DNA from: Propionibacteriaceae bacterium
GTDB lineage: Bacteria; Actinomycetota; Actinomycetes; Propionibacteriales; Propionibacteriaceae
Direction: 5' to 3'
NCBI GenBank assembly: GCA_031265725.1
Contig: JAISCH010000001.1
Location: forward strand, 1-6,152
DNA length: 6,152 nucleotides
The notes under the pieces are model-generated. The model saw only the letters and a list, made by a program, of their open reading frames with translations. It did no database searches and was not told where the DNA came from. Positions 1 to 6,152 of this stretch are shown here, one piece after another. Position numbers and translations under genes: made by a program. Each line of letters starts with the position of its first letter. Position 1 is the first letter of the stretch.

Positions 1-2477
1 AGGTGCGGCGGGCCTTCCCGACGCCATTTGTACTCCCCGCCGTCGTCCAAGGTGCGGTGTGGCAATTTCATCCCGGTGAGCGGGTAGGCGAGGGCGTGCC
101 GTTTCGCCACTTCGGCGGCGATCTCATCCAGTCCGATCCCGCCGACCCGGGACGGAGTGCCGGTAAAGTACTTGTCGACGAATTCCTGGGCCAGGCCGAG
201 CGCTTCGAAGATTTGCGCCCCGGTGTAGGAGGCGATGGTGGAGACCCCCATCTTGCTCATCACCTTCAGCACCCCCTTGCCGAGCGCTTTGCGGATATTG
301 CCGACGGCCGTCTCCGGGTCGGCGCTGACGAAATACTCCCGGCTGGCTAGGTCCTCGGCGGTCTCGAAGCACAGGTACGGGTTGACCGCAGCGGCTCCGT
401 AACCGATCAGCAGGGCGACATGGTGGACTTCCCGGACATCTCCGGCCTCCACGATCAGCCCGACCTGGGTGCGGGTCTTCTCCCGGACCAGATGGTGATG
501 GATGGTCGAGGTGAGCAGCAGCGAGGGTATCGGCGCCAGATCGGCGTTCGAGTGGCGGTCGGAGAGGATCATCGTCCGGCAGCCGCGCTTGATGGCATCG
601 CTGACTTCCGCGCACAACTGGTCCAGCGCCTCCCGCAGCGCCTCTCCCCCGCCTTCGACCGGATACAGGCCCCGGACGACGTGGGTGTCGTAGGCCGGCA
701 TCGTGCCATCGCGGTTGATGCGGACCAGTTTCGCCAATTCGTCGGAGTCCAGGATCGGGTAGTTGATCACGATCTGCCGACAGGACTCCGGCTGCTGGTC
801 GAGCAGATTGCCCTCCGGCCCGAAAGTGGCTCTCAGGCTGGTGACCAATTCTTCCCGGATCGCGTCCAGCGGCGGGTTGGTGACCTGGGCGAACAATTCG
901 CTGAAATAGTCGAAGATCATCCGTGGGCGGTCGCTCAGCACAGCCAGCGGGGTGTCGTTACCCATCGACCCGATGGCCTCTGCGCCGGTGTTCGCCATTG
1001 GGGAGATGAGCAGTTTCATCTCCTCATGGGTGTAGCCGAAGATTTGCTGACGCCTAACGACTGAGGCGTGCGAGTAGACGACGTGCTGGCGTTCCGGAAG
1101 ATCCTCCAGATCGACCCGTCCGGCTTTCAGCCATTCCTGGTACGGGTAGTGGCTGGCCAAGGTCGACTTGATCTCGTCGTCATCGATCAGCCGGTGCCGG
1201 GCCAAGTCGACCAGCAGCATCCGGCCCGGCCGCAGCCGTCCCTTCTGGATGACCTGCTCCGGTGGGATGTCGAGGACCCCGGCCTCCGAGGCGAATACCA
1301 CCAAGCCGTCGTCGGTCACCCAATAACGGCCGGGGCGCAGGCCGTTGCGGTCGAGCACAGCGCCGATCAGTGTTCCGTCGGTGAAGGTCACCGACGCCGG
1401 TCCGTCCCAGGGCTCCATCACCGAGGAATGGAAGGAGTAGAAGGCGCGGCGGGCTTCGTCCATCTCCTCGTGCTTCTCCCAGGCCTCGGGAATCATCATC
1501 AACACCGCGTGCGGCAGAGAGCGCCCGCCCAGATGCAGCAATTCCAGCACTTCGTCGAACGAAGCGGAGTCGGAGCCACCGGGGGTGCAGATCGGGAAAA
1601 TCCGCTCCAAGTCGCCGGGGATCAAGTCAGTTCTCAGCAGCGCCTCCCGGGCGCGCATCCAGTTTCGGTTCCCTTTGACGGTGTTTATCTCGCCGTTGTG
1701 GGCGATGTAGCGGTAGGGGTGGGACAGCTCCCAACTCGGGAAGGTGTTGGTGGAGAAACGGGAGTGGACCAGGCACATCGCCGAGGCCAAGCGCTCGTCC
1801 AGCAGGTCGGGGAACACCTCGGCCAATTGCTGGGTGGTCAACATGCCCTTGTATAACGTGGTCCGCGCGCTCAGGGAGGAGAAATAGACGTTGACCTCAT
1901 TGCGGATTCGTTGCCGCATCGGATAGACCAGGCGGTCCAGTTCCAAGCCGGACTCACCACCGGGGCTTGAGACGAAGACTTGCTCGAAGCAGGGCATGAC
2001 CCCCAATGAGATCGGGCTCAGCGTCGCGGTATTGGTGGGAACGGACCGCCAGCCGTGGATGATCAAGTTCTCCTCGGCGGCGATGAATTCGATATTGCGT
2101 TTGGCGGTTGCCCGTTTGACGTTGTCAGTCGGTAGGAAAGCCATCCCCATCGCGTACTCTCCCGGCTCCGGCAGATCGAAATCGGCCACTTGCCGGAAGA
2201 AGGAGTCCGGGACTTGGAGCAGCATGCCCGCGCCGTCGCCTGCGGCCGGGTCGGCCCCGGTCGCTCCCCGGTGGTCCAGGTTGAACAGGGCGGTCAGCCC
2301 CTTCTGGATGATGTCATGGCTGGGGGTTCCGCTGAGCTGGGCGATGAATGACACCCCGCAGGCGTCGTGCTCGAAATTGGGGTCATACAGTCCCTCGGCA
2401 GGTCTTGATGGCATCTTCCAGGTGCTGCGGGCTGCGCCACGCTCAGCACGCGCGCTCGCCGCGTTATCGTCGGTCAA
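1..2477 (-). CDS. gltB: Glutamate synthase large (alpha) subunit, 5' half, runs off the left edge
   Basis: This gene encodes the large subunit of glutamate synthase, which splits glutamine, channels the ammonia and makes glutamate from 2-oxoglutarate with the flavoprotein GltD. About 825 codons are visible with no frameshift or internal stop; family members have about 1500. The class II glutaminase domain opens with DACGVSF, whose Cys (bases 2358-2360) should be the N-terminal nucleophile after propeptide removal. It continues with [37 protein letters not shown] and [12 protein letters not shown]. The central domain follows, with [27 protein letters not shown] and [21 protein letters not shown]. 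The sequence ends at [10 protein letters not shown], where the FMN-binding synthase domain should begin. The start is uncertain. I chose TTG at 2477, which has GGAGG four bases upstream and coding-like codons after it. ATG at 2414 best matches usual propeptide length but its GGAAG abuts the start. ATG at 2585 has a well-spaced AGGAG. Gene identity is very secure; the start is not. Confidence 0.96.
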   Translation of the reverse strand, partial: MTDDNAASARAERGAARSTWKMPSRPAEGLYDPNFEHDACGVSFIAQLSGTPSHDIIQKGLTALFNLDHRGATGADPAAGDGAGMLLQVPDSFFRQVADFDLPEPGEYAMGMAFLPTDNVKRATAKRNIEFIAAEENLIIHGWRSVPTNTATLSPISLGVMPCFEQVFVSSPGGESGLELDRLVYPMRQRIRNEVNVYFSSLSARTTLYKGMLTTQQLAEVFPDLLDERLASAMCLVHSRFSTNTFPSWELSHPYRYIAHNGEINTVKGNRNWMRAREALLRTDLIPGDLERIFPICTPGGSDSASFDEVLELLHLGGRSLPHAVLMMIPEAWEKHEEMDEARRAFYSFHSSVMEPWDGPASVTFTDGTLIGAVLDRNGLRPGRYWVTDDGLVVFASEAGVLDIPPEQVIQKGRLRPGRMLLVDLARHRLIDDDEIKSTLASHYPYQEWLKAGRVDLEDLPERQHVVYSHASVVRRQQIFGYTHEEMKLLISPMANTGAEAIGSMGNDTPLAVLSDRPRMIFDYFSELFAQVTNPPLDAIREELVTSLRATFGPEGNLLDQQPESCRQIVINYPILDSDELAKLVRINRDGTMPAYDTHVVRGLYPVEGGGEALREALDQLCAEVSDAIKRGCRTMILSDRHSNADLAPIPSLLLTSTIHHHLVREKTRTQVGLIVEAGDVREVHHVALLIGYGAAAVNPYLCFETAEDLASREYFVSADPETAVGNIRKALGKGVLKVMSKMGVSTIASYTGAQIFEALGLAQEFVDKYFTGTPSRVGGIGLDEIAAEVAKRHALAYPLTGMKLPHRTLDDGGEYKWRREGPPH

Positions 2478-2599
2478 CGTGCCTCCAGCACGCCTCCCTC
2501 CTCTGCCTTGCGATCCCACATCCTGAGCGCTGCTCGCTTCCACATCTCCTGGAATCAACCATCTTGCTGACATGATTCCCGTCATAGGCGTTTGCTCCT
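2478..2599 (-). other. Open upstream extension of the gltB frame with an alternative start and ribosome binding site
   Basis: The gltB frame stays open upstream of TTG 2477 as far as a TAG just beyond 2600. It contains ATG at 2585 with AGGAG at 2595-2599 (nine-base spacer) and another ATG at 2572. Starting at 2585 would give about 75 residues before the catalytic Cys, far more than the roughly 10-40 usual in the family. Codons between 2585 and 2478 often end in A (gga, aga, tca, gca, cca), unlike the GC-ending codons of gltB. I therefore read this as 5' leader rather than protein, although the ribosome binding site is the best one here. The remaining gap, 2600-2713, shows no convincing promoter or terminator. 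Confidence 0.4.
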
Positions 2600-2713
2600 A
2601 TCATTCAGCCCTGGAGTAAGGCGAAGCAGCGCTCTGGGCCACTTCGAATACCCGAGGGGTGCAACACTGCTGGTGACGTTTCTGGCGGTGGGCCAGTTGG
2701 CTTTCCGAGACGG

Positions 2714-3682
2714 CTAGGGATCCAACCTGGCTCGTCTAGGAGGCGTTGAATCGACGTCTTCCGAGTCAAGACTGGACTCTTCGGCCAGCCTTTCGCCTGG
2801 GCTTACTCTATCGTCCGTTTCGGATTCGTCCATATCCGCGTCATTATTCGCTATCCGGCGCAGCTTCGACACCGACATTTCCCGCCCTGGTTTCGTCTTC
2901 ACCAGCCAGACGAATAATGCGGTCCCGGCTAGGCAGATCAGGATGGCGACGGCTTGGTTGAACCGGATCGGGCCGAAGGTGTCATAGGAGTAGTCCAGCC
3001 GGATGCCCTCGGTGAAGATCCGGCCGAGTCCGTACAGTGCGACATAGGCTGCGATCACCTTGCCCCGGCCCAATTTGAACTTGCGGTCGATGAACAGCAG
3101 GACCGCCATCACGACCAGGTTCCAGATCGCCTCGTAGGCGAAAGTCGGATGGAAGGTCGCATACTCGCCGTAGCCGGGGACCCGGTAGCGCGGGTCGATC
3201 TCCAGCCCCCAGGGCAGCTCGGTCGGCATCCCATACAGCTCCTGGTTGAACCAATTCCCGAAGCGTCCGATGGCCTGGCCCAGCGCGATGCCGGGGGCCA
3301 GCGCGTCAGCCAGCGACGAGAACCGGATGCCGGTGAAGCGGCAACCGACCCAGGCCCCGAGCGCGCCCGCCGAGATCGCTCCGAAGATCGCTATCCCGCC
3401 CTCCCAGATGAAGAACACGCTCCACGGGTTTATCCCTGGCGCGAAGTAATCCCCCAGATGGGTCAACACATGGTAAATCCGCGCCCCGACAATCCCGAAC
3501 GGGATGGCGAAGAACAGCGCAGTCTCAAAAGCGTCCCGCTCCCCTCCGCGCGCCCGCCAACGCCGCAGACCCAGCCACCAAGCAGCGGCGATCCCAGCGA
3601 TCAAGCAAAGCGCGTAGAAGCGAATATGCAGTGGCCCGATATCAAAGCCGTTGATAGCCGGACTCGGAATGAATAAAGGCAC
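2714..3682 (-). CDS. lgt: Phosphatidylglycerol--prolipoprotein diacylglyceryl transferase
   Basis: Lgt is an integral membrane enzyme that moves diacylglyceryl from phosphatidylglycerol onto the lipobox Cys of prolipoproteins, the first step of lipoprotein maturation. The 322-residue product starts with the family-typical IPSPAINGF...IGPLHIRFYAL and has about seven hydrophobic segments. The Lgt signature GRFGNWFNQELYG lies at 139-151; Arg140, Asn143 and Glu148 match Arg143, Asn146 and Glu151 of E. coli. GRIFTEGIRLD at 220-230 supplies Arg221 and Glu225, matching Arg239 and Glu243. The region equivalent to the E. coli HGG motif reads WEGGIAIFGA (93-102), with Phe in place of His; actinobacterial Lgt proteins commonly differ here. 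After the last membrane segment (about 243-263) comes a charged, probably disordered cytoplasmic tail of about 55 residues. The start is GTG at 3682; TTG at 3688 is a possible alternative and no strong ribosome binding site is seen. The toxin-antitoxin pair diverges from it 128 bases upstream, so it probably needs its own promoter. Confidence 0.96.
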   Translation of the reverse strand: MPLFIPSPAINGFDIGPLHIRFYALCLIAGIAAAWWLGLRRWRARGGERDAFETALFFAIPFGIVGARIYHVLTHLGDYFAPGINPWSVFFIWEGGIAIFGAISAGALGAWVGCRFTGIRFSSLADALAPGIALGQAIGRFGNWFNQELYGMPTELPWGLEIDPRYRVPGYGEYATFHPTFAYEAIWNLVVMAVLLFIDRKFKLGRGKVIAAYVALYGLGRIFTEGIRLDYSYDTFGPIRFNQAVAILICLAGTALFVWLVKTKPGREMSVSKLRRIANNDADMDESETDDRVSPGERLAEESSLDSEDVDSTPPRRARLDP

Positions 3683-3701
3683 TCAACCATTCTCTCACAC
3701 C

Positions 3702-3714
3702 GGCCCAGCGGGCC
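3702..3714. other. Small GC-rich stem-loop upstream of lgt
   Basis: GGCCC at 3702-3706 pairs with GGGCC at 3710-3714 across a three-base loop, about 20 bases upstream of the lgt start. In the lgt transcript it could limit access to the start region. It has no T-run on either side, so it is not a standard terminator. With five G/C pairs it could also be chance in high-GC DNA. Confidence 0.25.
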
Positions 3715-3783
3715 TCCCGCCGCCAACTGACGTGCCCAGCCCGCAATCGCACCAGGAATGGGAGTCATGATGGAAGCCGCTGA

Positions 3784-3804
3784 GTAGTACGCGTGTAGTA
3801 CGCT
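3784..3804 (+). promoter_or_regulatory. Toxin-antitoxin operator: tandem 9-base repeat with a probable leaderless -10 element
   Basis: GTAGTACGC occurs at 3784-3792 and again at 3795-3803, an 11-base period or about one helical turn. Each copy holds the odd-length palindrome GTA-G-TAC. Short palindromic half-sites repeated just upstream of the antitoxin gene are typical operators for type II antitoxins, which repress their own operon together with the toxin. The bases TACGCT (3799-3804) fit the actinobacterial -10 form TANNNT and end seven bases before the antitoxin ATG at 3811. With no Shine-Dalgarno in front of that ATG, this suggests a leaderless mRNA starting at or next to the A of ATG. 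No clear -35 is visible. Repressor bound to the second repeat would cover the -10 directly. Confidence 0.55.
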
Positions 3805-3810
3805 TGGCTC

Positions 3811-4086
3811 ATGCTGACGATTCCGGTTCGTGAACTCAACCAACACACTGCTCAGGTGTTGGAAAGAATAGCTGAGAGTGGGGAGCCTGCGGCGATCACT
3901 CGGAATGGAAAAGTGGGGTGGCATATAACCCCTGCTTCGGGAACGGTCTCGCGCATTGACGCGCTCATTGAGGCGGGTCTTGCTTCAAATCCGGTATTTG
4001 ATCGGCCATTGCCAAAGGGGCCGGTCCCAGTGCCAAGCGGCAGCAGTGTTGACCAGATTCTCGCTGAGTTGGATGGGGATCATTAG
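3811..4086 (+). CDS. Phd/YefM-family type II antitoxin (VapB-type partner)
   Basis: This 91-residue protein is the likely antitoxin for the PIN-domain ribonuclease encoded next to it, and the likely DNA-binding autorepressor of the pair. The N-terminus, MLTIPVRELNQHTAQVLERI, followed by GEPAAITRNGKVGWHITP, has the Phd/YefM pattern: a first strand with the R-E-L/F-N motif, a helix, then the 'ITRNGK' strand. Residues from about 45 to 91 are less conserved, and such C-terminal segments normally wrap the toxin's active site. The gene begins at ATG 3811 without a Shine-Dalgarno, in keeping with the leaderless promoter proposed at 3784-3804. Its TAG shares one base with the toxin's GTG (TAGTG), so translation is probably coupled. 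GC is visibly lower than in lgt or trpA (a sampled 60-base line is about 55% against about 67-70%), which points to horizontal acquisition. The vapB name is by partner only. Confidence 0.88.
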   Translation: MLTIPVRELNQHTAQVLERIAESGEPAAITRNGKVGWHITPASGTVSRIDALIEAGLASNPVFDRPLPKGPVPVPSGSSVDQILAELDGDH

Positions 4087-4493
4087 TGGCGATTTACCTG
4101 GACACGTCGGTTCTGCTGCACGCGATATTGGGAACTGACGCCACTGCGTACCGATGGTTTGCTGACGTGTGTGAACAAGAAAGGCTGGTCTCGTCCAGAC
4201 TGTTGCGCCTTGAAATTGAGAGAGTCATGCACCGAGAAGCCCTTGATGCCAACAAAGTCGCAGAGCCCTTCCTGCAAAGAATCGCTTTGATCTCCATTGA
4301 TGATGCGATCCTAGCTGCCGCAGGCACCATTCCTGAACACATCAAAACTTTAGATTCGATTCATCTTGCCACCCTGCTGCGTTCCGACCCAGAAATGAAA
4401 CTGGCCACTCATGACCGCAACATGATCCGAGTGGCAGCCTCGTTGGGCATCAAAGTAATAGACCCCTTGGAAGCCGTGGGCGACACGCAATAG
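4086..4493 (+). CDS. vapC: PIN-domain ribonuclease toxin (VapC-type)
   Basis: This 135-residue protein is a complete PIN domain, the fold of VapC toxins, which are magnesium-dependent ribonucleases that cut specific RNAs such as tRNA or rRNA and stop translation when antitoxin is lost. The acidic metal-binding residues are all in place: Asp6 in the opening strand (AIYLDTSVLL), Glu43 in RLLRLEIERV, Asp90 in TLDSIHLATLL and Asp110 in ATHDRNM. The order and spacing fit VapC, so the enzyme looks intact. Translation starts at GTG 4086, overlapping the last base of the antitoxin stop, with a GGGGA about eight bases upstream. The final residues after IKVIDPLEAV look family-typical. A sampled 60-base line is 50% GC, clearly below the flanking chromosomal genes. 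The RNA target cannot be told from sequence. The gene converges on trpA. Confidence 0.92.
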   Translation: MAIYLDTSVLLHAILGTDATAYRWFADVCEQERLVSSRLLRLEIERVMHREALDANKVAEPFLQRIALISIDDAILAAAGTIPEHIKTLDSIHLATLLRSDPEMKLATHDRNMIRVAASLGIKVIDPLEAVGDTQ

Positions 4494-4508
4494 GCATTTA
4501 TCACGTAA

Positions 4509-4622
4509 TGCCAATCGATTCTCGGAGAGACAACCGCAGAGAAGGTTCGTGCGGCCGCTGAAGCTGAACGGATGGGAGTCTCTAAGTGGATCCGTAGGGT
4601 TTTGGAAGAGAGGGTCAGCTAA
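4509..4622 (+). pseudogene. C-terminal remnant of a probable ribbon-helix-helix antitoxin
   Basis: This frame is open from just after a TAA (4506-4508) to a TAA at 4620-4622. It encodes ETTAEKVRAAAEAERM then GVSKWIRRVLEERVS. That is the helix-turn-helix half typical of small RHH (CopG/Arc-like) antitoxins: an 'AEKVRAAAEAE' helix, a G-x-S turn and a 'WIRRxLEER' helix. The N-terminal DNA-binding beta strand is missing and no start codon precedes the conserved part; only ATG 4572 lies inside it. I found no beta strand in the other two plus frames between 4494 and 4530. It follows the toxin stop by 15 bases and its last eight bases overlap the end of trpA on the opposite strand. I infer a relic of a second toxin-antitoxin module or of an earlier state of this one. 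The family call rests on recalled patterns, not a search. Confidence 0.6.
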
Positions 4623-4635
4623 CTGGGTCTCTCTT
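4606..4635. terminator. Inverted repeat at the convergent vapC/trpA ends, possible bidirectional terminator
   Basis: AAGAGAG at 4606-4612 is the exact reverse complement of CTCTCTT at 4629-4635. The symmetry continues inward through G-U, mismatch and U-G positions to CAG (4616-4618) pairing with CTG (4623-4625), leaving a four-base loop. The hairpin covers the trpA stop codon (4615-4617), so it would form at the very end of both converging transcripts. There is no T-run after it on either strand, which argues against a classical intrinsic terminator, although actinobacterial terminators often lack one. Function is inferred from position only. Confidence 0.38.
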
Positions 4636-5490
4636 GACTCTGACTCCGGCTGCTAGATCGGCTAGGACGGCTCGCAGTTCGGGGAGGGCGGACAGGGAGT
4701 CGGCGGCGATCAACGGCTTTAGGAAGGCGGAGCCTACTATCACTGCGTCGGCGAATTCGGCTACGGCGGCGGCTTGGGAGCCGTTGGAGACGCCAAGGCC
4801 GACTCCGACCAGGGTGCCGGGGGCGAATTCGCGGATGCGGGCGACTAATTCTGGGGCGGCGGACGAGGTTTGGGCGCGGGTGCCGGTGACACCCATGACG
4901 GCGGTGGCGTAGACCCAGCCTCGGCAGTGCTCGGCGGTGGAGACGATCCGCTCGGCGCTGGACGAGGGGGCGACTAGGAAGATGCGGTCCAGGCCGTACT
5001 CATCAGAAGCGGCCAGCCAGTCCTCCGCCTCGTCGGGGATCAGGTCTGGGGTGATCAGACCGGCCCCTCCGGCATTGGCTAGATCGCGGGCGAAGGCCCG
5101 AACCCCGTAATGGTCGACCAGATTCCAATAGGTCATCACCACTGCTGGCTTGCCCGCCTCCCGGACGGCTTGCACAGCAGTGAATACGTCCCGGGTACGC
5201 ACTCCGCGCTCAAGAGCACGGGTGCCAGCGGTCTGGATCACCGGCCCGTCCATCATCGGGTCGGAATAGGGCAGGCCGACCTCGACCAGGTCGACGCCCG
5301 GCTCACCGTCGTCACCGCAGAGCGCGCGCAACGCCTGTAACGAGCCAGGCAAGTCGGGGTAGCCCACCGGGAGGTCGCCGACCCACGCCTAGCGGCCCTC
5401 GGCGGCAGCTTGCAGAAAAGCCTGACCGGAGTTGCCCGCCGCAGCGATCGCTTCAGTAGCAGTCGTCGGCGCACTGTTTGAACTGGTCAC
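4615..5490 (-). pseudogene. trpA: Tryptophan synthase alpha subunit, frame interrupted by an in-frame TAG
   Basis: TrpA cleaves indole-3-glycerol phosphate to indole and glyceraldehyde 3-phosphate and passes indole through a tunnel to TrpB. The natural start is GTG at 5490, sharing GTGA with the trpB stop. The frame would encode 291 positions, near normal length, but codon 34 (5389-5391) is TAG, just before the first barrel strand. Downstream the protein is well conserved. VDLVEVGLPYSDPMMDGP carries the catalytic Glu70 and Asp81, matching Glu49 and Asp60 of Salmonella. The YATAVMGVTGTR loop follows (Tyr194, Thr202), then VGSAFLK (252-258) for substrate phosphate. The longest uninterrupted product starts at GTG 5367 (250 residues), 21 bases after the TAG, and lacks the first strand; no Shine-Dalgarno supports it. 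The last residues, RVKRDPVS, use codons unlike the rest and probably come from the inserted island. It may be a fresh null allele, a reinitiated short protein, a readthrough product or a sequencing error. Confidence 0.85.
5389..5391 (-). other. In-frame amber codon in trpA
   Basis: The minus-strand reading from GTG 5490 is ...LQAAAEGR, TAG, AWVGDLPVGYPDL.... Intact homologues typically read ...EGR-A-A-L-V-G-Y-L-P-V-G-Y-P, so the TAG replaces one residue without any shift of frame. A single base change from a sense codon such as AAG or CAG would create it. It removes at least the product made from the normal start, leaving a 33-residue peptide. Confidence 0.9.
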
Positions 5491-6152
5491 GCTATTCCTC
5501 CCACATACTCGTCCGGAGTGCCCTTCAACCCGAAATAGGCCACCGCTGTGTCCACGTCCTTGTCCCCTCGGCCGGAGACGGTCACCACGATCAGCGGACT
5601 CGCGTCCGGGTCTTCGCTGGCCATCCGGCGTCCGATCCGCATCGCCCCGGCCAGGGCGTGCGCCGACTCAATGGCCGGCATTATGCCCTCGCTCCGGGTG
5701 AGCAACTGGAACGCCTCCATCGCCTCGGCGTCATTGACCGGCTCATAGCTGGCCAGCCCGTTCACCGCCAGCCAGGAGTGCTCCGGACCGACTCCGGGGA
5801 AGTCCAGCCCGGCCGAGATGGAATGGGACTCCTTGGTCTGGCCGTCATCGTCTTGCAGGATGTAGGTCCGGGTGCCGTGCAGCACGCCGACCGAGCCGCC
5901 AGTGATGGACGAGGCGTGCCGTCCGGTCTCGATCCCGTCTCCCCCGGCCTCCATGCCGTAGAGGCTGACCGCCGGATTGCCAATGAAGTCGGCGAACGAC
6001 CCCATCGCGTTCGACCCGCCGCCGACACAGGCCACCACCGCGTCCGGCAACCGCCCGAAGCGTTCCTTGGTCTGGGCGGCTATCTCGCTGCTGATCACCC
6101 GTTGGAATTCCCGCACGATGTTGGGGAAGGGATGCGGACCGGCAACGGTGCC
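5487..6152 (-). CDS. trpB: Tryptophan synthase beta subunit, 3' part, 5' end beyond the right edge
   Basis: TrpB is the PLP enzyme that joins indole, delivered from TrpA, with serine to give tryptophan. The last 221 residues of a protein of about 400 are visible and intact. They open at [17 protein letters not shown] and include [19 protein letters not shown], whose glycine-rich GGGSN loop holds the PLP phosphate. [26 protein letters not shown] and [16 protein letters not shown] follow, then [14 protein letters not shown], where the Ser binds the PLP ring nitrogen. The PLP lysine and N-terminal domain lie outside the window. Where homologues usually have an IGRA(D/E)Y stretch, this one reads [10 protein letters not shown], a small local difference. 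The stop TGA overlaps the trpA GTG by GTGA, so trpA translation should normally be coupled to this gene. TrpB stays active alone on indole in many species, which matters here because trpA is interrupted. Confidence 0.96.
   Translation of the reverse strand, partial: GTVAGPHPFPNIVREFQRVISSEIAAQTKERFGRLPDAVVACVGGGSNAMGSFADFIGNPAVSLYGMEAGGDGIETGRHASSITGGSVGVLHGTRTYILQDDDGQTKESHSISAGLDFPGVGPEHSWLAVNGLASYEPVNDAEAMEAFQLLTRSEGIMPAIESAHALAGAMRIGRRMASEDPDASPLIVVTVSGRGDKDVDTAVAYFGLKGTPDEYVGGIA

Noticed and set aside
3..2575. Several plus-strand open frames opposite gltB, up to about 260 codons
   Set aside because: They are antisense to a fully conserved gltB frame, have no recognisable protein pattern, and reflect high-GC codon bias.
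2682..2696. Stem-loop CTGGC-ggtgg-GCCAG between lgt and gltB, considered as the lgt terminator
   Set aside because: The stem is five pairs only, with no T-run on either strand; it is weak and common by chance in high-GC DNA.
2954..3676. Plus-strand open frame of 240 codons across lgt
   Set aside because: It is antisense to a clearly conserved lgt, and its Asp/Pro/Arg-rich translation resembles no known family.
3601..3924. Minus-strand frame of 107 codons spanning the lgt start and the antitoxin
   Set aside because: It overlaps the lgt 5' end in another frame and runs antisense through the antitoxin; it has no family resemblance.
4083..4345. Minus-strand frames antisense to vapC
   Set aside because: They are opposite an intact PIN domain and show no conserved features.
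4551..4558. GCGGCCGC palindrome considered as a regulatory or attachment site
   Set aside because: It lies within codons of the antitoxin relic and is expected by chance in high-GC DNA.
5253..5474. Minus-strand frame across the trpA amber codon that might rescue it by frameshift
   Set aside because: It is a different frame with an Arg-rich, non-TrpA translation; conserved TrpA sequence lies in the same frame on both sides of the TAG, so no frameshift is needed.

Overview
The window is high-GC DNA with actinobacterial (Actinomycetota) gene content and order. On the minus strand it reads trpB, trpA, lgt, gltB, the tail of a tryptophan cluster followed by prolipoprotein diacylglyceryl transferase and the large subunit of glutamate synthase. 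This order is familiar from actinobacteria. I cannot fix the genus; a Propionibacteriales-like organism is only a guess.

Layout. Positions 1-2477 (minus) hold the 5' half of gltB, intact in frame to the left edge. Positions 2478-2713 hold an open but weakly coding N-terminal extension of the gltB frame and a short intergenic gap. Positions 2714-3682 (minus) hold a complete lgt. Positions 3784-4493 (plus) hold a complete type II toxin-antitoxin pair: a Phd/YefM-like antitoxin and a PIN-domain (VapC-type) toxin, with a tandem-repeat operator and a probable leaderless promoter. Positions 4509-4622 (plus) hold a decayed C-terminal piece of what looks like a ribbon-helix-helix antitoxin. Positions 4615-5490 (minus) hold trpA, and 5487-6152 (minus) the 3' part of trpB.

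Two things stand out. First, the trpA reading frame starts with the expected GTGA overlap on the trpB stop, but codon 34 is TAG. The rest of the protein is well conserved and could only be made by reinitiation (GTG at 5367) or readthrough; otherwise the organism lacks the alpha subunit. Second, a lower-GC toxin-antitoxin island lies, in the opposite orientation, between trpA and lgt. It separates lgt and gltB from trp transcription and has added foreign sequence to the trpA 3' end.

Together, TrpB/TrpA carry out the last two steps of tryptophan synthesis, Lgt lipidates prolipoproteins at the membrane, and GltB makes glutamate from glutamine and 2-oxoglutarate. The toxin-antitoxin pair is an accessory passenger. 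I found no RNA gene, CRISPR array, insertion sequence or clearly new multi-gene system. No stretch longer than 300 bases is without a gene.
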